From Kordiimonas laminariae (GTDB lineage Bacteria; Pseudomonadota; Alphaproteobacteria; Sphingomonadales; Kordiimonadaceae), in contig NZ_JAKQZA010000008.1 of the NCBI RefSeq assembly GCF_023008165.1, positions 62,001-126,000 on the forward strand: a DNA stretch of 64,000 nucleotides, given 5' to 3'. Made by a program: the position numbers and the translations under genes. A model generated the notes under the pieces. That model made no database searches. It had not been told where the DNA came from and saw only the letters and a list, made by a program, of their open reading frames with translations. Below, piece after piece: positions 44,303 to 54,353 of this stretch. The first letter of the stretch is position 1. Each line of letters begins with the position of its first letter.

Positions 44303-45319
44303 TTACTCCGCTTTCATACCGTCAAGAACAGTTTTGCCGATTGAAGCACCACTTTCCTGTGCTACATGGGCTGCCTTTAAATTCTCCACCGTCATCGCGC
44401 CTATATTCCTTGTAACCGTAGACTTTAATATGCCTTTATCCAGCATGTCAGAAACCCGGGTCAAAAGTTGGTGCTGTGCATCCATATCTTCTGTTTGGAA
44501 CATGGAACGCGTAAACATAAACTCCCAACTGAAAGAAAGGGCTTTTGGCTTTATTGATGCCATATCAAGGGATTGTGGATCATCAATCAGGGCAATATGT
44601 CCCCGGGGTTTGATAAGCTCAACAATGGCACCAAAGTGCTTATCTGTGTGAGTGAGCGACGCAACATATTTGGGCTGAATACCAAGTGATTTAATTTCCT
44701 CATCAAGCGGGTTCCGGTGATTGATAACATGATCAGCCCCCATTTCTTTTACCCAAGTTTCTGTATCTGCTCTGGAAGCTGTCGCAATAACCGTTAAACT
44801 CGTAAGCTGTTTTGCGAGTTGAATAAGAATAGATCCAACGCCACCAGCAGCACCGACAATAAGAAGAGCTTCTCCTTCTCCATCTCCTTCCTTCAAGCCA
44901 AAACTATCAAAAAGAATTTCCCACGCGGTAATACTGGTAAGCGGCAAGCCAGCGGCCTCTGCAAACTCAAGTGACGACGGCTTTTTCCCAACAATTCGTT
45001 CATCAACCAGTTGATATTCCGCATTTGAACCGGGACGGGTTATATCACCCGCATAAAACACTTCATCACCCGGCTGGAATAGAGTTACATCAGCTCCAAC
45101 GGCTTTTACTGTGCCTGCAGCGTCAAAACCCAAAACGCGAGGGCTACCATCTTCCAGCTGCATCAAAGCACGGACCTTCACATCCACTGGATTCATGGAA
45201 ACGCCCTGAACCTTTACCAGAATATCTTTTGGGCCCGGAACAGGTATATCTGTTTCAAATTCAACGAGCGAATTCACCGCTGTAATTGGGCCTGTTTCAC
45301 TATAACCAATCGCTTTCAT
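44303..45319 (-). CDS. NADPH:quinone reductase-like MDR-family oxidoreductase
   Basis: The 338-aa product is a medium-chain dehydrogenase/reductase with an N-terminal GroES-like domain ([28 protein letters not shown]) and a Rossmann domain ([21 protein letters not shown]). It lacks the zinc-binding Cys/His set, as in zinc-independent quinone reductases, despite the automatic name zinc-binding alcohol dehydrogenase (TIGR02817 group). It starts 105 bases from the divergent LysR gene and is probably under its control. Confidence 0.9.
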   Translation of the reverse strand: MKAIGYSETGPITAVNSLVEFETDIPVPGPKDILVKVQGVSMNPVDVKVRALMQLEDGSPRVLGFDAAGTVKAVGADVTLFQPGDEVFYAGDITRPGSNAEYQLVDERIVGKKPSSLEFAEAAGLPLTSITAWEILFDSFGLKEGDGEGEALLIVGAAGGVGSILIQLAKQLTSLTVIATASRADTETWVKEMGADHVINHRNPLDEEIKSLGIQPKYVASLTHTDKHFGAIVELIKPRGHIALIDDPQSLDMASIKPKALSFSWEFMFTRSMFQTEDMDAQHQLLTRVSDMLDKGILKSTVTRNIGAMTVENLKAAHVAQESGASIGKTVLDGMKAE

Positions 45320-45424
45320 ATCATTATCTTTCTGCTGAATAACTTATCTATCCCCAATGTAATCATTCAGGTACGCATGATAATCTTGATTGATACGAAA
45401 TCATTATTCGGATATTTTTGATAA

Positions 45425-46309
45425 ATGGATATTCTTTCACTCAGGTTATTTCTCAGAGTAGCTGCGCTTGGCGCGGTCTCCGCAGCTGCGCGAGATTTAT
45501 CTTTATCGCCAGCAAGCGCGAGTGCCCGGCTTTCAAAACTTGAAGAAACAGTAGGTTTCATCCTCTTCAACCGAACAACACGAGCTGTATCACTCACCAC
45601 TGACGGCGCTGCTTTCCATCCGTATGCCGAGCAGATGATTGAAACACTGGAAAACGGTTTGAATATGGTAAGCGGTAATAACAAAGCCACTCATGGTCAG
45701 CTTCGCGTTACTATGCCCGGATCTTTTGCGCGAATGCACATCATCCCGTATCTGGCTGAATTCCATGAGAAGTTCCCGGACATCCAGCTTGACCTCAGGC
45801 TATCAGATGAAGTGCTCGATCTTGTGGAAGGTGCCTATGACCTCAGCATCAGAAACGCCCCCCTTGCAGACAGCAGCATGATTGCGCGTAAGCTCGCTCC
45901 AGATAAACGCCTACTGCTTGCCTCACCAGATTACATAGAGAAACACGGCGCACCTACATCACCAGAAGATTTAAAGCACCACCGCTGTGTTATTTTAGGG
46001 GAAAGGAGCAGTTGGAAATTTAAGGATGGCCAATCTGTTCAAGTACCGTGTAGCCACGTTGTAAACGATGGTGAAGCCATGCGCATGATGCTCAAACAAG
46101 GCCTCGGGATCGGTATGAAATCACTATGGAACGGTTACCAGGAAATCAGTAAAGGTACGCTTGTTGAAGTGATGCCTGATTATCCTCTTCTCACAGAATC
46201 AGCTATCTGGGCCATTTACCCTAGCAATCGTATCATCGCCCCCAAGGTGCGAGTCTTTATTGATTTCCTCCTAATGAAATTTAAGCCCACCGCTCCATGG
46301 GAAGAATAA
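45425..46309 (+). CDS. LysR-family transcriptional regulator
   Basis: The 294-aa product has an N-terminal winged helix (about 1-60, RVAALGAVSAAARDLSLSPASASARLSKLEE) and a C-terminal substrate-binding-like domain of the CrgA/DmlR subgroup. It is divergent from the quinone-reductase/monooxygenase pair with 105 bases between, the classic LysR layout, so those genes are its probable target. The effector is unknown. Confidence 0.92.
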   Translation: MDILSLRLFLRVAALGAVSAAARDLSLSPASASARLSKLEETVGFILFNRTTRAVSLTTDGAAFHPYAEQMIETLENGLNMVSGNNKATHGQLRVTMPGSFARMHIIPYLAEFHEKFPDIQLDLRLSDEVLDLVEGAYDLSIRNAPLADSSMIARKLAPDKRLLLASPDYIEKHGAPTSPEDLKHHRCVILGERSSWKFKDGQSVQVPCSHVVNDGEAMRMMLKQGLGIGMKSLWNGYQEISKGTLVEVMPDYPLLTESAIWAIYPSNRIIAPKVRVFIDFLLMKFKPTAPWEE

Positions 46310-46314
46310 CAAGG

Positions 46315-46674
46315 TTAATTTGCTAACATACATTTTACGATCAAATCAAATGTATGGCTTTTCGATGGACCAAATAAATCATGAGCATAGAGAATAGCTT
46401 CTGGCCAATCTGAATCCTGATACTGAATGAAAGCTGCATAAAATGCTTCTTTCACCTCTTCCTCTTTAGCTCCGTTATGTAGTTTGCCGTCAATACGCAT
46501 GGCCATCAATAAAAGCCCTAACCAGCGCTCAAGATTCTTATCCTGTTTACAGCCCCAGAATTTTTGCCACAGGCTGGGGTTCGTTTTGGCGATATAACAC
46601 TTAGCCATGCAAGGCAGGATTTTCTGCATCACATGGTCTGTATAAGACAGAGCATTTGTGTTGATCATCAGCAT
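46315..46674 (-). CDS. Hypothetical protein, 119 aa
   Basis: This small soluble protein is not recognised. It contains a Cys-rich segment (KILPCMAKCYIAK and WGCKQDKN) and a helical C-terminus (EEEVKEAFYAAF). I place the start at ATG 46674, preceded by AAGGG; an in-frame ATG at 46707 is possible. It lies between two plus-strand genes, ending 6 bases after the LysR stop, and its 5' end is in the leader of the next gene. Confidence 0.5.
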   Translation of the reverse strand: MLMINTNALSYTDHVMQKILPCMAKCYIAKTNPSLWQKFWGCKQDKNLERWLGLLLMAMRIDGKLHNGAKEEEVKEAFYAAFIQYQDSDWPEAILYAHDLFGPSKSHTFDLIVKCMLAN

Positions 46675-46818
46675 TTTCCGTGAACCCTTTTGGATAAGCA
46701 TTCGCATATTCACAGGGTCAACGGATCAATGATAAAACCACCTCCAATAAAAATGCTTTGGAGGCACTCTTTCCGTCATCTCGTTAGAGAAGAAATATAT
46801 TATTTCCGGAGAGTATCA

Positions 46819-47871
46819 GTGCCTCACTGCTTCAAAAGCCTGTTTATATACGTTCTATTTGTCAGTCATGCTGCTTTAGCTGGCGATATAAAAGAACCCA
46901 AGTTACTGAGTGATAGTTCCTACAGCGAATACTGGGAACAGCAGTTTCTTTTTGAAAATAAAACTCTGGCTACCTCTCAGTTCCTCATCACCAACCTGCC
47001 CTTCAGCAAACACCACGGTATTATGGTGGGTACTTTGAAAGAACCTTCCAAAGACAGCATCATTATTAAAAATGGCCGGAAAAAAACCGGCTGGTTTTAC
47101 AGCACAGAACCTGCAGAAACCATGAGCATTTTCCAACACAAACTCATAGCCGATGAAAAAGGTTATTTGATGCAGCTCCATAACACCGCTGCTGAAGTAG
47201 ATGTGCTGTTCACGAAAGACTATCAGGCCATAAATCTGATCCCGAAAAATGAAGCAGAAAACCTGCCACAGGTCACTTTATATGCACCTGCTGCACAAGC
47301 TTATGGCCGCTGGCGGGCTGGACCAGAAATTGGTGGTGCAGGTGAAAACGGTAACTGGCTAGATTTAGGATGGGGTTTCGGTTACGGCCTTCATGTAGTG
47401 CACACAGAAACCCCAAACAAACAATTAAAGAAGTGGATACGTTTTTCAGGCCTGACTGAAAACAAAGAAGCCGCCCCAATTCTCCATATTTTTGAAACTC
47501 CCTCAGGCAGACAAATTCGCTCACTCACACTTATGCAAAAAACAGGGAAACCTACCACATTTGAAAATATCACTTTCAAACCAATCACACCAATGAGCTG
47601 GCAGATTACCGGTATATCTGGCGATAGTACTATGAAAGGAGAGATTGCCATCTCTGAACCCCTCGATGTTTTTAATCTCAAAGACCAACTGAATGCCATA
47701 GAAAAACTGGCGGCTGGATCTATGGCAGATGTGGAACGCCACAAATATCTGACCACATACCAATTCACATTGACCACAGGTGAAAGCGTAAAAGCCTTCA
47801 CGGGCAATGCTCTTATGGAAAATATCATCTTCGGGAAAGAACAGAAAAAGCGCCCACGGCGCCGGAGATAG
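46819..47871 (+). CDS. Secreted lipocalin-like protein (CrtC/AttH-like fold suspected)
   Basis: The 350-aa product has a signal peptide (CFKSLFIYVLFVSHAALA, cleavage near ALA-GD) and a beta-rich mature part. Patterns such as WEQQFLFENKTLATSQFLITNLPF, followed by repeated strands, resemble the two-lipocalin fold of the CrtC/SVF1/AttH superfamily, but this is a visual match only. The start is GTG 46819 because GGAGAG precedes it at the right distance and the signal peptide then begins at once; the longer frame from 46690 would place 43 odd residues before it. The protein ends in a basic tail (KKRPRRRR). It stops four bases from the convergent TonB receptor gene. Confidence 0.6.
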   Translation: MPHCFKSLFIYVLFVSHAALAGDIKEPKLLSDSSYSEYWEQQFLFENKTLATSQFLITNLPFSKHHGIMVGTLKEPSKDSIIIKNGRKKTGWFYSTEPAETMSIFQHKLIADEKGYLMQLHNTAAEVDVLFTKDYQAINLIPKNEAENLPQVTLYAPAAQAYGRWRAGPEIGGAGENGNWLDLGWGFGYGLHVVHTETPNKQLKKWIRFSGLTENKEAAPILHIFETPSGRQIRSLTLMQKTGKPTTFENITFKPITPMSWQITGISGDSTMKGEIAISEPLDVFNLKDQLNAIEKLAAGSMADVERHKYLTTYQFTLTTGESVKAFTGNALMENIIFGKEQKKRPRRRR

Positions 47872-47875
47872 GCTT

Positions 47876-50407
47876 CTAGAAGCTGGTTTCCACAAAGATA
47901 CCAAACGTTCTTGGACGCGGCGGTGTTATTTGGTCGCGATTACGAAACAAAAAGCTATTGCCAAAAGCGAAAGTATTGTCTGTGGAGTCTGTCAGGTTAC
48001 GAACATAGAACCCAAGCTTCCATCGTTCCCTAAACAACTGAAGGCGGGCGTTTGCAATCCCATATCCCCCCATAGCTGGTGACGAACCTTCATTAAATCC
48101 GATTGCCGATTCCCCAGTATAGGCATAATCAGCAGCAATCGTCGCAGACCAATCATTATTAATGGAGAACTGATAAAGCGCCGCCAAACTATATGTACTT
48201 CCCGGAATCGTGGGCAAACGGTCCCCTCTTTGAGCACCAAGAAAAACATTATCTTCCCGTAGTTCCGTTTCATTACCAAACAGGGAACCTGTTAATTCAA
48301 AACCGGGAAACAAACGAGCAGAAAACTCTATTTCATAACCAAGGCTACGCGCGTCACCCACGTTGGTGATAAAGGGAAACCCTGCTTCTGATATTTGGTC
48401 TGACTGAATATCAAACCAATCCACATAATAAACCGACGCATTGAGGGATAATGCTCTATCAAACCAGAATGATTTGATACCCAATTCATAGTTCACCAGT
48501 TCATCAGATTCAAACACTTCGCTTTCAACATTCCCCTGTTCATCCTCAGGTCCTTGCACGGCTTGCAAGGCTTCGATCGGTGTATTGATATTAATGCCCC
48601 CAACCCGGTATCCCATAGAAACCTGAGCATAGGTTTGAATAGCATCTGTCCACTGATACCGAAGCGCCAATTTTGGTGTTAACTCTTCAGTATCTGCATC
48701 TTCATCCAGAGCAAAGTTGGTGTTATCTGGGGTAAACAACGAAGCATATTCTACCTCGGTTTTATGCTTCGAATAGCGAAGCCCACCAGTTACACTAAAT
48801 TTATCTGTAACTTGGTAACTGGCTTCCCCAAAAAATGCGAATTCAAAAACGGTTTCATCACGTTCTTCAGTTTGCGCTACTTCCGGGGATTGGCCTGCAT
48901 TGCCTTGCAACAACAAGCTATCAAGATCATTGTTTCGGCCTAGAAAATAAAACCCAAGAAGCCAATCGAAATCGCCATTACCTTCAGACTGCAGTCTGGT
49001 TTCATGGCTAATGGTTCTATATTCATCACGGCTAAAATAACCCACAGCGTTCTGGGTGAAAAAGTCGGAGAAAGCATTTACTTCCTGAAACTGACCAAAG
49101 CCTTCGAGAACAGGTAAAGTGCCTGCCGCAGATCTAATTGTATCGATAAAAGGCAGTCCAATAGTTGCATCAGCCGTTTCCGTTACCCCCCGGCTTACAA
49201 AGGCTGTTGCGCTAGTCAACAGAGTCGAACCTATCTTACCTTTCAGCGTTAAGCTGCCATGGAAAAAGGAATCTTCATAGGGCTCTGGGGTAAAGGTATC
49301 TTTCTGGTTTCTTGATTGGTCTACGAAGTAATACTGAGCATCATCATAGTTAATACCCTGCAGGTTTACCGATGCTTCCAGAGACCAGTTCGGGTTAATT
49401 TGCCATAAGAGCGACGGCCTTAGCCCCCATATCCGCAAATCGTTAGTATCTGTTTCACCAAGACGCGGATTATCAATATACCCATCATGCCCTTCAAAAT
49501 ATCCAGATACCCGAAGTGCCAGTTTATCTTCAACAAGGGGCTGATTGTAGACTGCATCAAGCGTTAATCCAGGGCCTGCACCCTTCGTTGCTTCCACTGC
49601 TATACGAGTTCTGAAACCTGTCTCTGTTAAATCAGGTTTGTTGGAAACAATCCGGTACAAGCCTCCCAAAGACCCCGCTCCATAAAGGGTTCCTTGCGGG
49701 CCTCGCACCAGTTCAATACGTTCCACATCAAACAAGCGTATATCCGGGTTAGTATCACTGAAGTTCACAGGTGTTTCATCAATATAAACGCCGACCACAC
49801 CCTGGGTTCGGTCAGAAAAGGCACCATCAGAAAGGCCTCGTACAAAAATCTTGTTTCTGCCTGGCCCAAGGTTTGTTGAAAATACACCTGCGAGATGTGG
49901 CGCTAGTGACTGAAGGTCATACGCCTGTAGATCATCAAACTGCAAAGACGATACACCAGCAATACTGACGGGCACTTCAAAGTTTGTCTCAGTCCTCTTG
50001 GTCGCTGTTACTACAACATCTTCTATATAGCTTGCTCGGGGTTCATCAGCAGTACGCTTTGCTCTCACCACAGGCTTATTTTCAGAAGTGGTTTTAGAGA
50101 GCAATATCTGTACGGAATTTGGTGTAATAAATCTAAATTCCAGCCCGGTTCCATCGAGAATAGCTCTAAGCGCGGCACGTTTTGAAAGGCTGCCACCCGT
50201 ACCTTCTGTTTTAAGGGCTGAGATATTAACCCCAGAGTAATTGATAGAAAGTCGGGCTTTTTCAGAAAATGCGATAAGTGCTTCTTCGAGCGTACCGGCT
50301 TTAATATCATATAGACCGTTTTGCGCGTATGCAGGTTGCTCAACAACCAGCATTTCAACACAAAAGAGAGCTCCAAAGGCAGCCAACATGCTTCCAGTTC
50401 TAGTCAC
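47876..50407 (-). CDS. TonB-dependent receptor with STN signalling domain
   Basis: The 843-aa product has a signal peptide (to about AYAQ), an STN domain (about 35-100), a plug (about 130-250, VVVTATKRTETNFEVPVSIAGVSS and RIELVRGPQGTLYGAGSLGG) and a 22-strand barrel ending in Phe. The STN domain signals ligand binding to FecR, which is encoded directly upstream with the sigma factor. The cargo is not evident: siderophore, haem or glycan are all possible. I keep GTG 50407 as start, although ATG 50389 is also possible. Confidence 0.92.
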   Translation of the reverse strand: MTRTGSMLAAFGALFCVEMLVVEQPAYAQNGLYDIKAGTLEEALIAFSEKARLSINYSGVNISALKTEGTGGSLSKRAALRAILDGTGLEFRFITPNSVQILLSKTTSENKPVVRAKRTADEPRASYIEDVVVTATKRTETNFEVPVSIAGVSSLQFDDLQAYDLQSLAPHLAGVFSTNLGPGRNKIFVRGLSDGAFSDRTQGVVGVYIDETPVNFSDTNPDIRLFDVERIELVRGPQGTLYGAGSLGGLYRIVSNKPDLTETGFRTRIAVEATKGAGPGLTLDAVYNQPLVEDKLALRVSGYFEGHDGYIDNPRLGETDTNDLRIWGLRPSLLWQINPNWSLEASVNLQGINYDDAQYYFVDQSRNQKDTFTPEPYEDSFFHGSLTLKGKIGSTLLTSATAFVSRGVTETADATIGLPFIDTIRSAAGTLPVLEGFGQFQEVNAFSDFFTQNAVGYFSRDEYRTISHETRLQSEGNGDFDWLLGFYFLGRNNDLDSLLLQGNAGQSPEVAQTEERDETVFEFAFFGEASYQVTDKFSVTGGLRYSKHKTEVEYASLFTPDNTNFALDEDADTEELTPKLALRYQWTDAIQTYAQVSMGYRVGGININTPIEALQAVQGPEDEQGNVESEVFESDELVNYELGIKSFWFDRALSLNASVYYVDWFDIQSDQISEAGFPFITNVGDARSLGYEIEFSARLFPGFELTGSLFGNETELREDNVFLGAQRGDRLPTIPGSTYSLAALYQFSINNDWSATIAADYAYTGESAIGFNEGSSPAMGGYGIANARLQLFRERWKLGFYVRNLTDSTDNTFAFGNSFLFRNRDQITPPRPRTFGIFVETSF

Positions 50408-50417
50408 TCAAAACTCT

Positions 50418-51437
50418 CTATTGCTGCTTACGGTTAAGACTGTAGGTATTACTATCAGCTCTCAACTCCATGCCGGTGAATTCCGCTAACTCTCGAAGCA
50501 TTGTCTCTGGTTCTGTAACCACCAGTGTACCGGAAAACACTGTATCTCCTTCAGCTGTAACTACCGCATGAATAGTCGGATAAATCAGCTGAATTTGCTC
50601 AAGTACTTCACTGATTGGCTGTTCTTTGAACCGTAACACCCCTTCAGTCCAATTTCCTATTGTGGCTGGGTCTACTTCCTTGAGAATTGGTTCATCACTT
50701 GTAGATGCATAAGTCGCTACAGTGCCCGGTTCAATAAGGATTGCTGGAGTTTTCTCCTCACCTGCCTGCGACGCCACCGAAACCAAACCTTCATTCACCG
50801 AAACCCGGTCAAATCCATCTGCTTTCAAAACTTCAAAGCGCGTTCCCACAACACGCACTTGCCGTTCACCTGTATTCACATAGAAAGGTCGATCTTTATC
50901 GGAAACCACATCAAAGAAAGCGCGACCACTTTCAAGCGCTACATTGCGTGCACCATCATCCATTTCCACAGAAATACGGCTACCGGCAAAAAGGGTTACC
51001 CGTGAACCATCCATCAATTTTACATTTTTTAAACCTTCAGTACTGGCTGAATAGATATGAGGATCAGATGGTGCATCATAAAAGGGCGTTTGCGGGAAAA
51101 ACATGACAAAAAGCAGGGCAGCTACAGCAGCTAGACCCGTGGCAAACTTTGGCCACACCCAACTAGCATTCATAGGCTTGGGAGCTACTACCCCTTGATT
51201 TGAAGGTACCTTAAGATCACTTGCAAAGGCTGCTCTGATCTGCTGTTCATGCTGACCAACACCCACATAAGCCTCTTGTACATATTCAAAGGCATCAGTG
51301 TGGACTGGGTCTTCAAGGAGCCATTCCATATGGCGCACGCGTTCCGCATCAGACAAAGCACCGCCAGCAAGCTTCGCCTGCCATTCGGCTGCCTCATCAA
51401 TGAGTTTCTGATCGATATGTTTCAGATCGTTCGCCAT
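50418..51437 (-). CDS. fecR: FecR-family anti-sigma regulator
   Basis: The 339-aa product has an N-terminal DUF4880/FecR-type cytoplasmic domain (EAAEWQAKLAGGALSDAERVRHMEWL), one membrane helix near residues 100-120 (FATGLAAVAALLFVMFF), the periplasmic FecR core (SRVTLFAGSRISVEMDDGARNVALESGRAFFDVVSDKDRPFYV...VVGTRFEV) and a DUF4974-like C-terminus. It relays the receptor signal and controls the ECF sigma factor upstream. The ATG at 51437 is preferred over GTG 51446. It stands between the sigma factor and receptor genes, the standard order. Confidence 0.92.
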   Translation of the reverse strand: MANDLKHIDQKLIDEAAEWQAKLAGGALSDAERVRHMEWLLEDPVHTDAFEYVQEAYVGVGQHEQQIRAAFASDLKVPSNQGVVAPKPMNASWVWPKFATGLAAVAALLFVMFFPQTPFYDAPSDPHIYSASTEGLKNVKLMDGSRVTLFAGSRISVEMDDGARNVALESGRAFFDVVSDKDRPFYVNTGERQVRVVGTRFEVLKADGFDRVSVNEGLVSVASQAGEEKTPAILIEPGTVATYASTSDEPILKEVDPATIGNWTEGVLRFKEQPISEVLEQIQLIYPTIHAVVTAEGDTVFSGTLVVTEPETMLRELAEFTGMELRADSNTYSLNRKQQ

Positions 51438-51499
51438 GTTTTTCACTCTATGCCCATATATCTAACGAAATAGATATCAGCCTGCCTCCAAAAAAACTC

Positions 51500-52078
51500 T
51501 TACGGTGCTGCTCTTTTTTTCAAATCAGACAAGGCCTTGATAGCCTTAATCATATGTTTCTCAATGGTACTTTTCGGAATACCTGTTTTTTCTGATATTT
51601 CAGAATGGGTTAGCCCTTCAAACCTGTGCAGCAGAAATATCTGCCGGGTTTTATCTGGTAGCTTTTCAATCACCTCTAAGGCCTCCTCCACCTGCTGCTT
51701 TGCGGATAACGTGCGGGCAGGATCAATACTTTCAGAACCCCCAATCGCATCCACCGCACCATCAGTATTAAGCTTGCCCCACGCGTCTTCACGTGCGGCT
51801 CTGGCCTTCTTCTCCCGTACCCGGTCAATCAACAAATTGTGGGCAATACGCGCTAAAAGGGCCTCTGGCGAGCCTGTCGTTTCTGCATCATATTTGTTTT
51901 GGAAGCGGATAAAGCATTCCTGCACAATTTCTTCTGCTTCAGCTTCATTTTTGATTTTGGCATTCACAAAACGGAGTAATGGCCCACGTTGCAGACGGAA
52001 CAAATCTTCAAAGGATTTGTTGCTGCAAACCTCGTCATTACCCTTACGTAGGGTTTTGTTTTTAATCCAATCAAACAT
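51500..52078 (-). CDS. fecI: FecI-like ECF RNA polymerase sigma factor
   Basis: The 192-aa product has sigma-70 region 2 (about 25-90, RFVNAKIKNEAEAEEIVQECFIRFQNKY) and region 4 (about 125-180, LPDKTRQIFLLHRFEGLTHSEISEKTGIPKSTIEKHM), as in FecI-type ECF factors. It should direct transcription of the receptor gene when released by FecR. It is the first gene of the fecI-fecR-receptor operon, 62 bases before fecR. No iron-responsive site was identified by eye upstream. Confidence 0.93.
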   Translation of the reverse strand: MFDWIKNKTLRKGNDEVCSNKSFEDLFRLQRGPLLRFVNAKIKNEAEAEEIVQECFIRFQNKYDAETTGSPEALLARIAHNLLIDRVREKKARAAREDAWGKLNTDGAVDAIGGSESIDPARTLSAKQQVEEALEVIEKLPDKTRQIFLLHRFEGLTHSEISEKTGIPKSTIEKHMIKAIKALSDLKKRAAP

Positions 52079-52214
52079 GGCTAAACTCTAGCGTATCCAT
52101 AATTTTTTAGGAAGCCATGAATTGCTTATGACATTTTTCTAAAAAACTTTGGAGGTGGGTTTTCACTTGCTCCGTTTTTCACCCAAAGCAGGAATTAGCC
52201 TTGGAGTGAATTTT

Positions 52215-53372
52215 ATGACTGCACCAACAAACAAAAAAATAAATGTGGCAATTATTGGCATGGGTAACTGCGCGAGCTCGCTTATCCAGGGCATCTATTA
52301 TTACGGCGCAGACCGTGAGACAGATGCATCAGGGCTGATGCACAGTGAACTGGGTGGCTATAAGCCATCTGATATTCAGATCACCGCCGCTTTTGATATC
52401 GACAGCCGTAAAGTGGGCAAAGACGTATCAGAAGCGATTTTCGTTGAACCAAACTGTACAGCTGTTTTCCAGAAAGACATCCCACATCAGGGTGTAGCCG
52501 TTCAAATGGGCCATATGCTTGATGGCTATTCAGATCATATGGAAAGCTATCCAGATGAGCGCCGTTTCATGCCCTCTGCTGATACACAGCCAAGCAAAGA
52601 AGCTGTTGTAAAAGCGCTTCAGGACGCTGACGTAGACGTAATGATGAACTATCTGCCAGTGGGCAGCCAGAAAGCCACGGAATTTTACGCGGAATGTGCT
52701 CTTGAAGCTGGCGTAGCGTTCGTAAACAATATCCCTGTTTTCATTGCCAGCAACCCTGAGTGGGCAGCACGCTTTGAAAATGCAGGTATTCCAATCATTG
52801 GCGACGATATCAAAGCCCAGCTTGGCGCAACAATTGTCCACCGTATCCTAACTGATCTGTTCGCCAAACGTGGCGTGGCGATGGACCGCACTTACCAGCT
52901 GAACACAGGTGGTAATACTGATTTCCTCAACATGAAAAACCAGAACCGACTGGAATCAAAGAAAGAATCTAAAACAGAAGCTGTACAATCAGTTGCAGCA
53001 AGCCGGCTAGATGATGAAAACATTCATGTTGGCCCCAGTGATTATGTGGCGTGGCAAAATGATAACAAAGTATGCTTCCTCCGCATGGAAGGCCGCCTCT
53101 TTGGTGATGTGCCAATGAACCTGGAGCTTCGCCTGTCTGTTGAAGATTCGCCAAACTCAGCCGGTGTTGCGATTGATACAATCCGCTGTGCCAAAGTTGC
53201 CCTGGACCGCGGCATCGCAGGTGTTGTTGAAGGCCCATCAGCTTATTTCTGTAAGCACCCTCCAATCCAGCATACAGATGATGTTGCCCGCCTGATGACA
53301 GAAGCTTTCATAGAAGGCTCCAACGTAACCACTGTACCCGTTCCAGAAGCGTTAGCGGCCCTCGCTAGCTAA
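52215..53372 (+). CDS. ino1: Inositol-3-phosphate (inositol-1-phosphate) synthase
   Basis: The 385-aa product converts glucose-6-phosphate to inositol phosphate with NAD+. It belongs to the shorter archaeal/actinobacterial-type Ino1: VAIIGMGNCASSLIQG (NAD Rossmann), NYLPVGSQKATEFYAECALEAGVAFVNN, GDDIKAQLGATIVHR, QLNTGGNTDFLNM and DYVAWQNDNKVCFLRMEGRLFG are all typical. The start ATG at 52215 has GGAGTG upstream; the longer frame from 52149 does not. The gene is followed by a terminator and then a CDP-alcohol phosphotransferase, so inositol phosphate is likely fed into a lipid or diester. Confidence 0.95.
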   Translation: MTAPTNKKINVAIIGMGNCASSLIQGIYYYGADRETDASGLMHSELGGYKPSDIQITAAFDIDSRKVGKDVSEAIFVEPNCTAVFQKDIPHQGVAVQMGHMLDGYSDHMESYPDERRFMPSADTQPSKEAVVKALQDADVDVMMNYLPVGSQKATEFYAECALEAGVAFVNNIPVFIASNPEWAARFENAGIPIIGDDIKAQLGATIVHRILTDLFAKRGVAMDRTYQLNTGGNTDFLNMKNQNRLESKKESKTEAVQSVAASRLDDENIHVGPSDYVAWQNDNKVCFLRMEGRLFGDVPMNLELRLSVEDSPNSAGVAIDTIRCAKVALDRGIAGVVEGPSAYFCKHPPIQHTDDVARLMTEAFIEGSNVTTVPVPEALAALAS

Positions 53373-53390
53373 CGCCCACGAACGGCACTT

Positions 53391-53440
53391 TCTGCGGGGA
53401 CCACCCCTTTCTGCATTTCGGTTCCCGCAGATCCCTTTTT
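53391..53440 (+). terminator. Terminator or attenuator between ino1 and CDP-alcohol phosphotransferase
   Basis: TCTGCGGGGACC (53391-53402) pairs with GGTTCCCGCAGA (53420-53431; one mismatch) and is followed by TCCCTTTTT. It would partly insulate ino1 from the following genes. Confidence 0.7.
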
Positions 53441-53453
53441 ATTGAGGCTTCAG

Positions 53454-54353
53454 ATGAGCGAAACAAAAGTCATCTCTGTTAAACCAGCCGAATATGGCCG
53501 ACCTAATTCCATCGAGGATGCCTCCAACAAATACCTCATACATCCACTTTCAGAGCTGGTAGTGGAGATAGGGTTATTGTTGAAACTCAGCCCCAATATT
53601 ATTTCCTTCATGGGTATGGGATGTGGTTTTCTTGCAGCCTACCTTTACTACTATCTACCGCAAACGCCTTATGTGATTGGCGGTTTCCTCGCCATGATCG
53701 GCTGGCATGTTTTTGATGGTGCAGACGGCAAACTAGCACGCGCCACAGGGAAAACGAGTGCTTTTGGGCGTATCATCGACGGTATCTGTGATCATGTTGT
53801 ATTTAGTGTGGTATATATCTCCCTCGCCCTCCATCTCGTAGAAACGGGATATTCCACCAATGTCTGGTGGCTGGTAATTGGGGCTGGAATTTCCCATGCA
53901 GTACAGGCTGCAGGGTATGAAGAACGTCGCCAAAAATACCAACGGCGAATAGAAGGCCTTCACCGCACATCAGTGCAAGAAAAACTCCTTCACATAAATG
54001 GGGAAAAATCATTCCTCGCTTCGTTCTACGACAAAGCCCAAAAACTTGTTGCCGGAGCTGACCACGGGCTTGACTGCAAACTACTGGAACTCGGCGAAAC
54101 TCAGTGGGGTAAAGGTGTTGCGGGCGCTGTCATCATGCGCACTATCCCCATGGTGAAAGCCTGGGCTTTACTGAATGCAAATAACCGTACGCTGCTTATT
54201 TTTATCTTCGCCTTTATGGGCCAACCCGCACTTTATTTCGCAGTGGAGCTGATCTTATTCAACATCATCATGGCAACATTGATGATCGCTGAATGGCAGC
54301 AAGAAAAAACCCTGATCGAATATACCAATACCTTCACTGATCCTTCAGCATGA
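53454..54353 (+). CDS. CDP-alcohol phosphotransferase, inositol-phosphodiester synthase-like
   Basis: The 299-aa integral membrane protein carries the complete CDP-alcohol phosphatidyltransferase signature D88-x2-D91-G92-x2-A95-R96-x8-G105-x3-D109-x3-D113, which binds two Mg2+ and the CDP-activated donor. It has about six membrane helices. Because it is next to inositol-phosphate synthase and a CDP-inositol-forming nucleotidyltransferase candidate, it could form an inositol phosphodiester (DIPPS-like) or phosphatidylinositol phosphate; the sequence alone does not decide. GAGG precedes the ATG at 53454. Its end overlaps the flippase gene by four bases (ATGA). Confidence 0.86.
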   Translation: MSETKVISVKPAEYGRPNSIEDASNKYLIHPLSELVVEIGLLLKLSPNIISFMGMGCGFLAAYLYYYLPQTPYVIGGFLAMIGWHVFDGADGKLARATGKTSAFGRIIDGICDHVVFSVVYISLALHLVETGYSTNVWWLVIGAGISHAVQAAGYEERRQKYQRRIEGLHRTSVQEKLLHINGEKSFLASFYDKAQKLVAGADHGLDCKLLELGETQWGKGVAGAVIMRTIPMVKAWALLNANNRTLLIFIFAFMGQPALYFAVELILFNIIMATLMIAEWQQEKTLIEYTNTFTDPSA

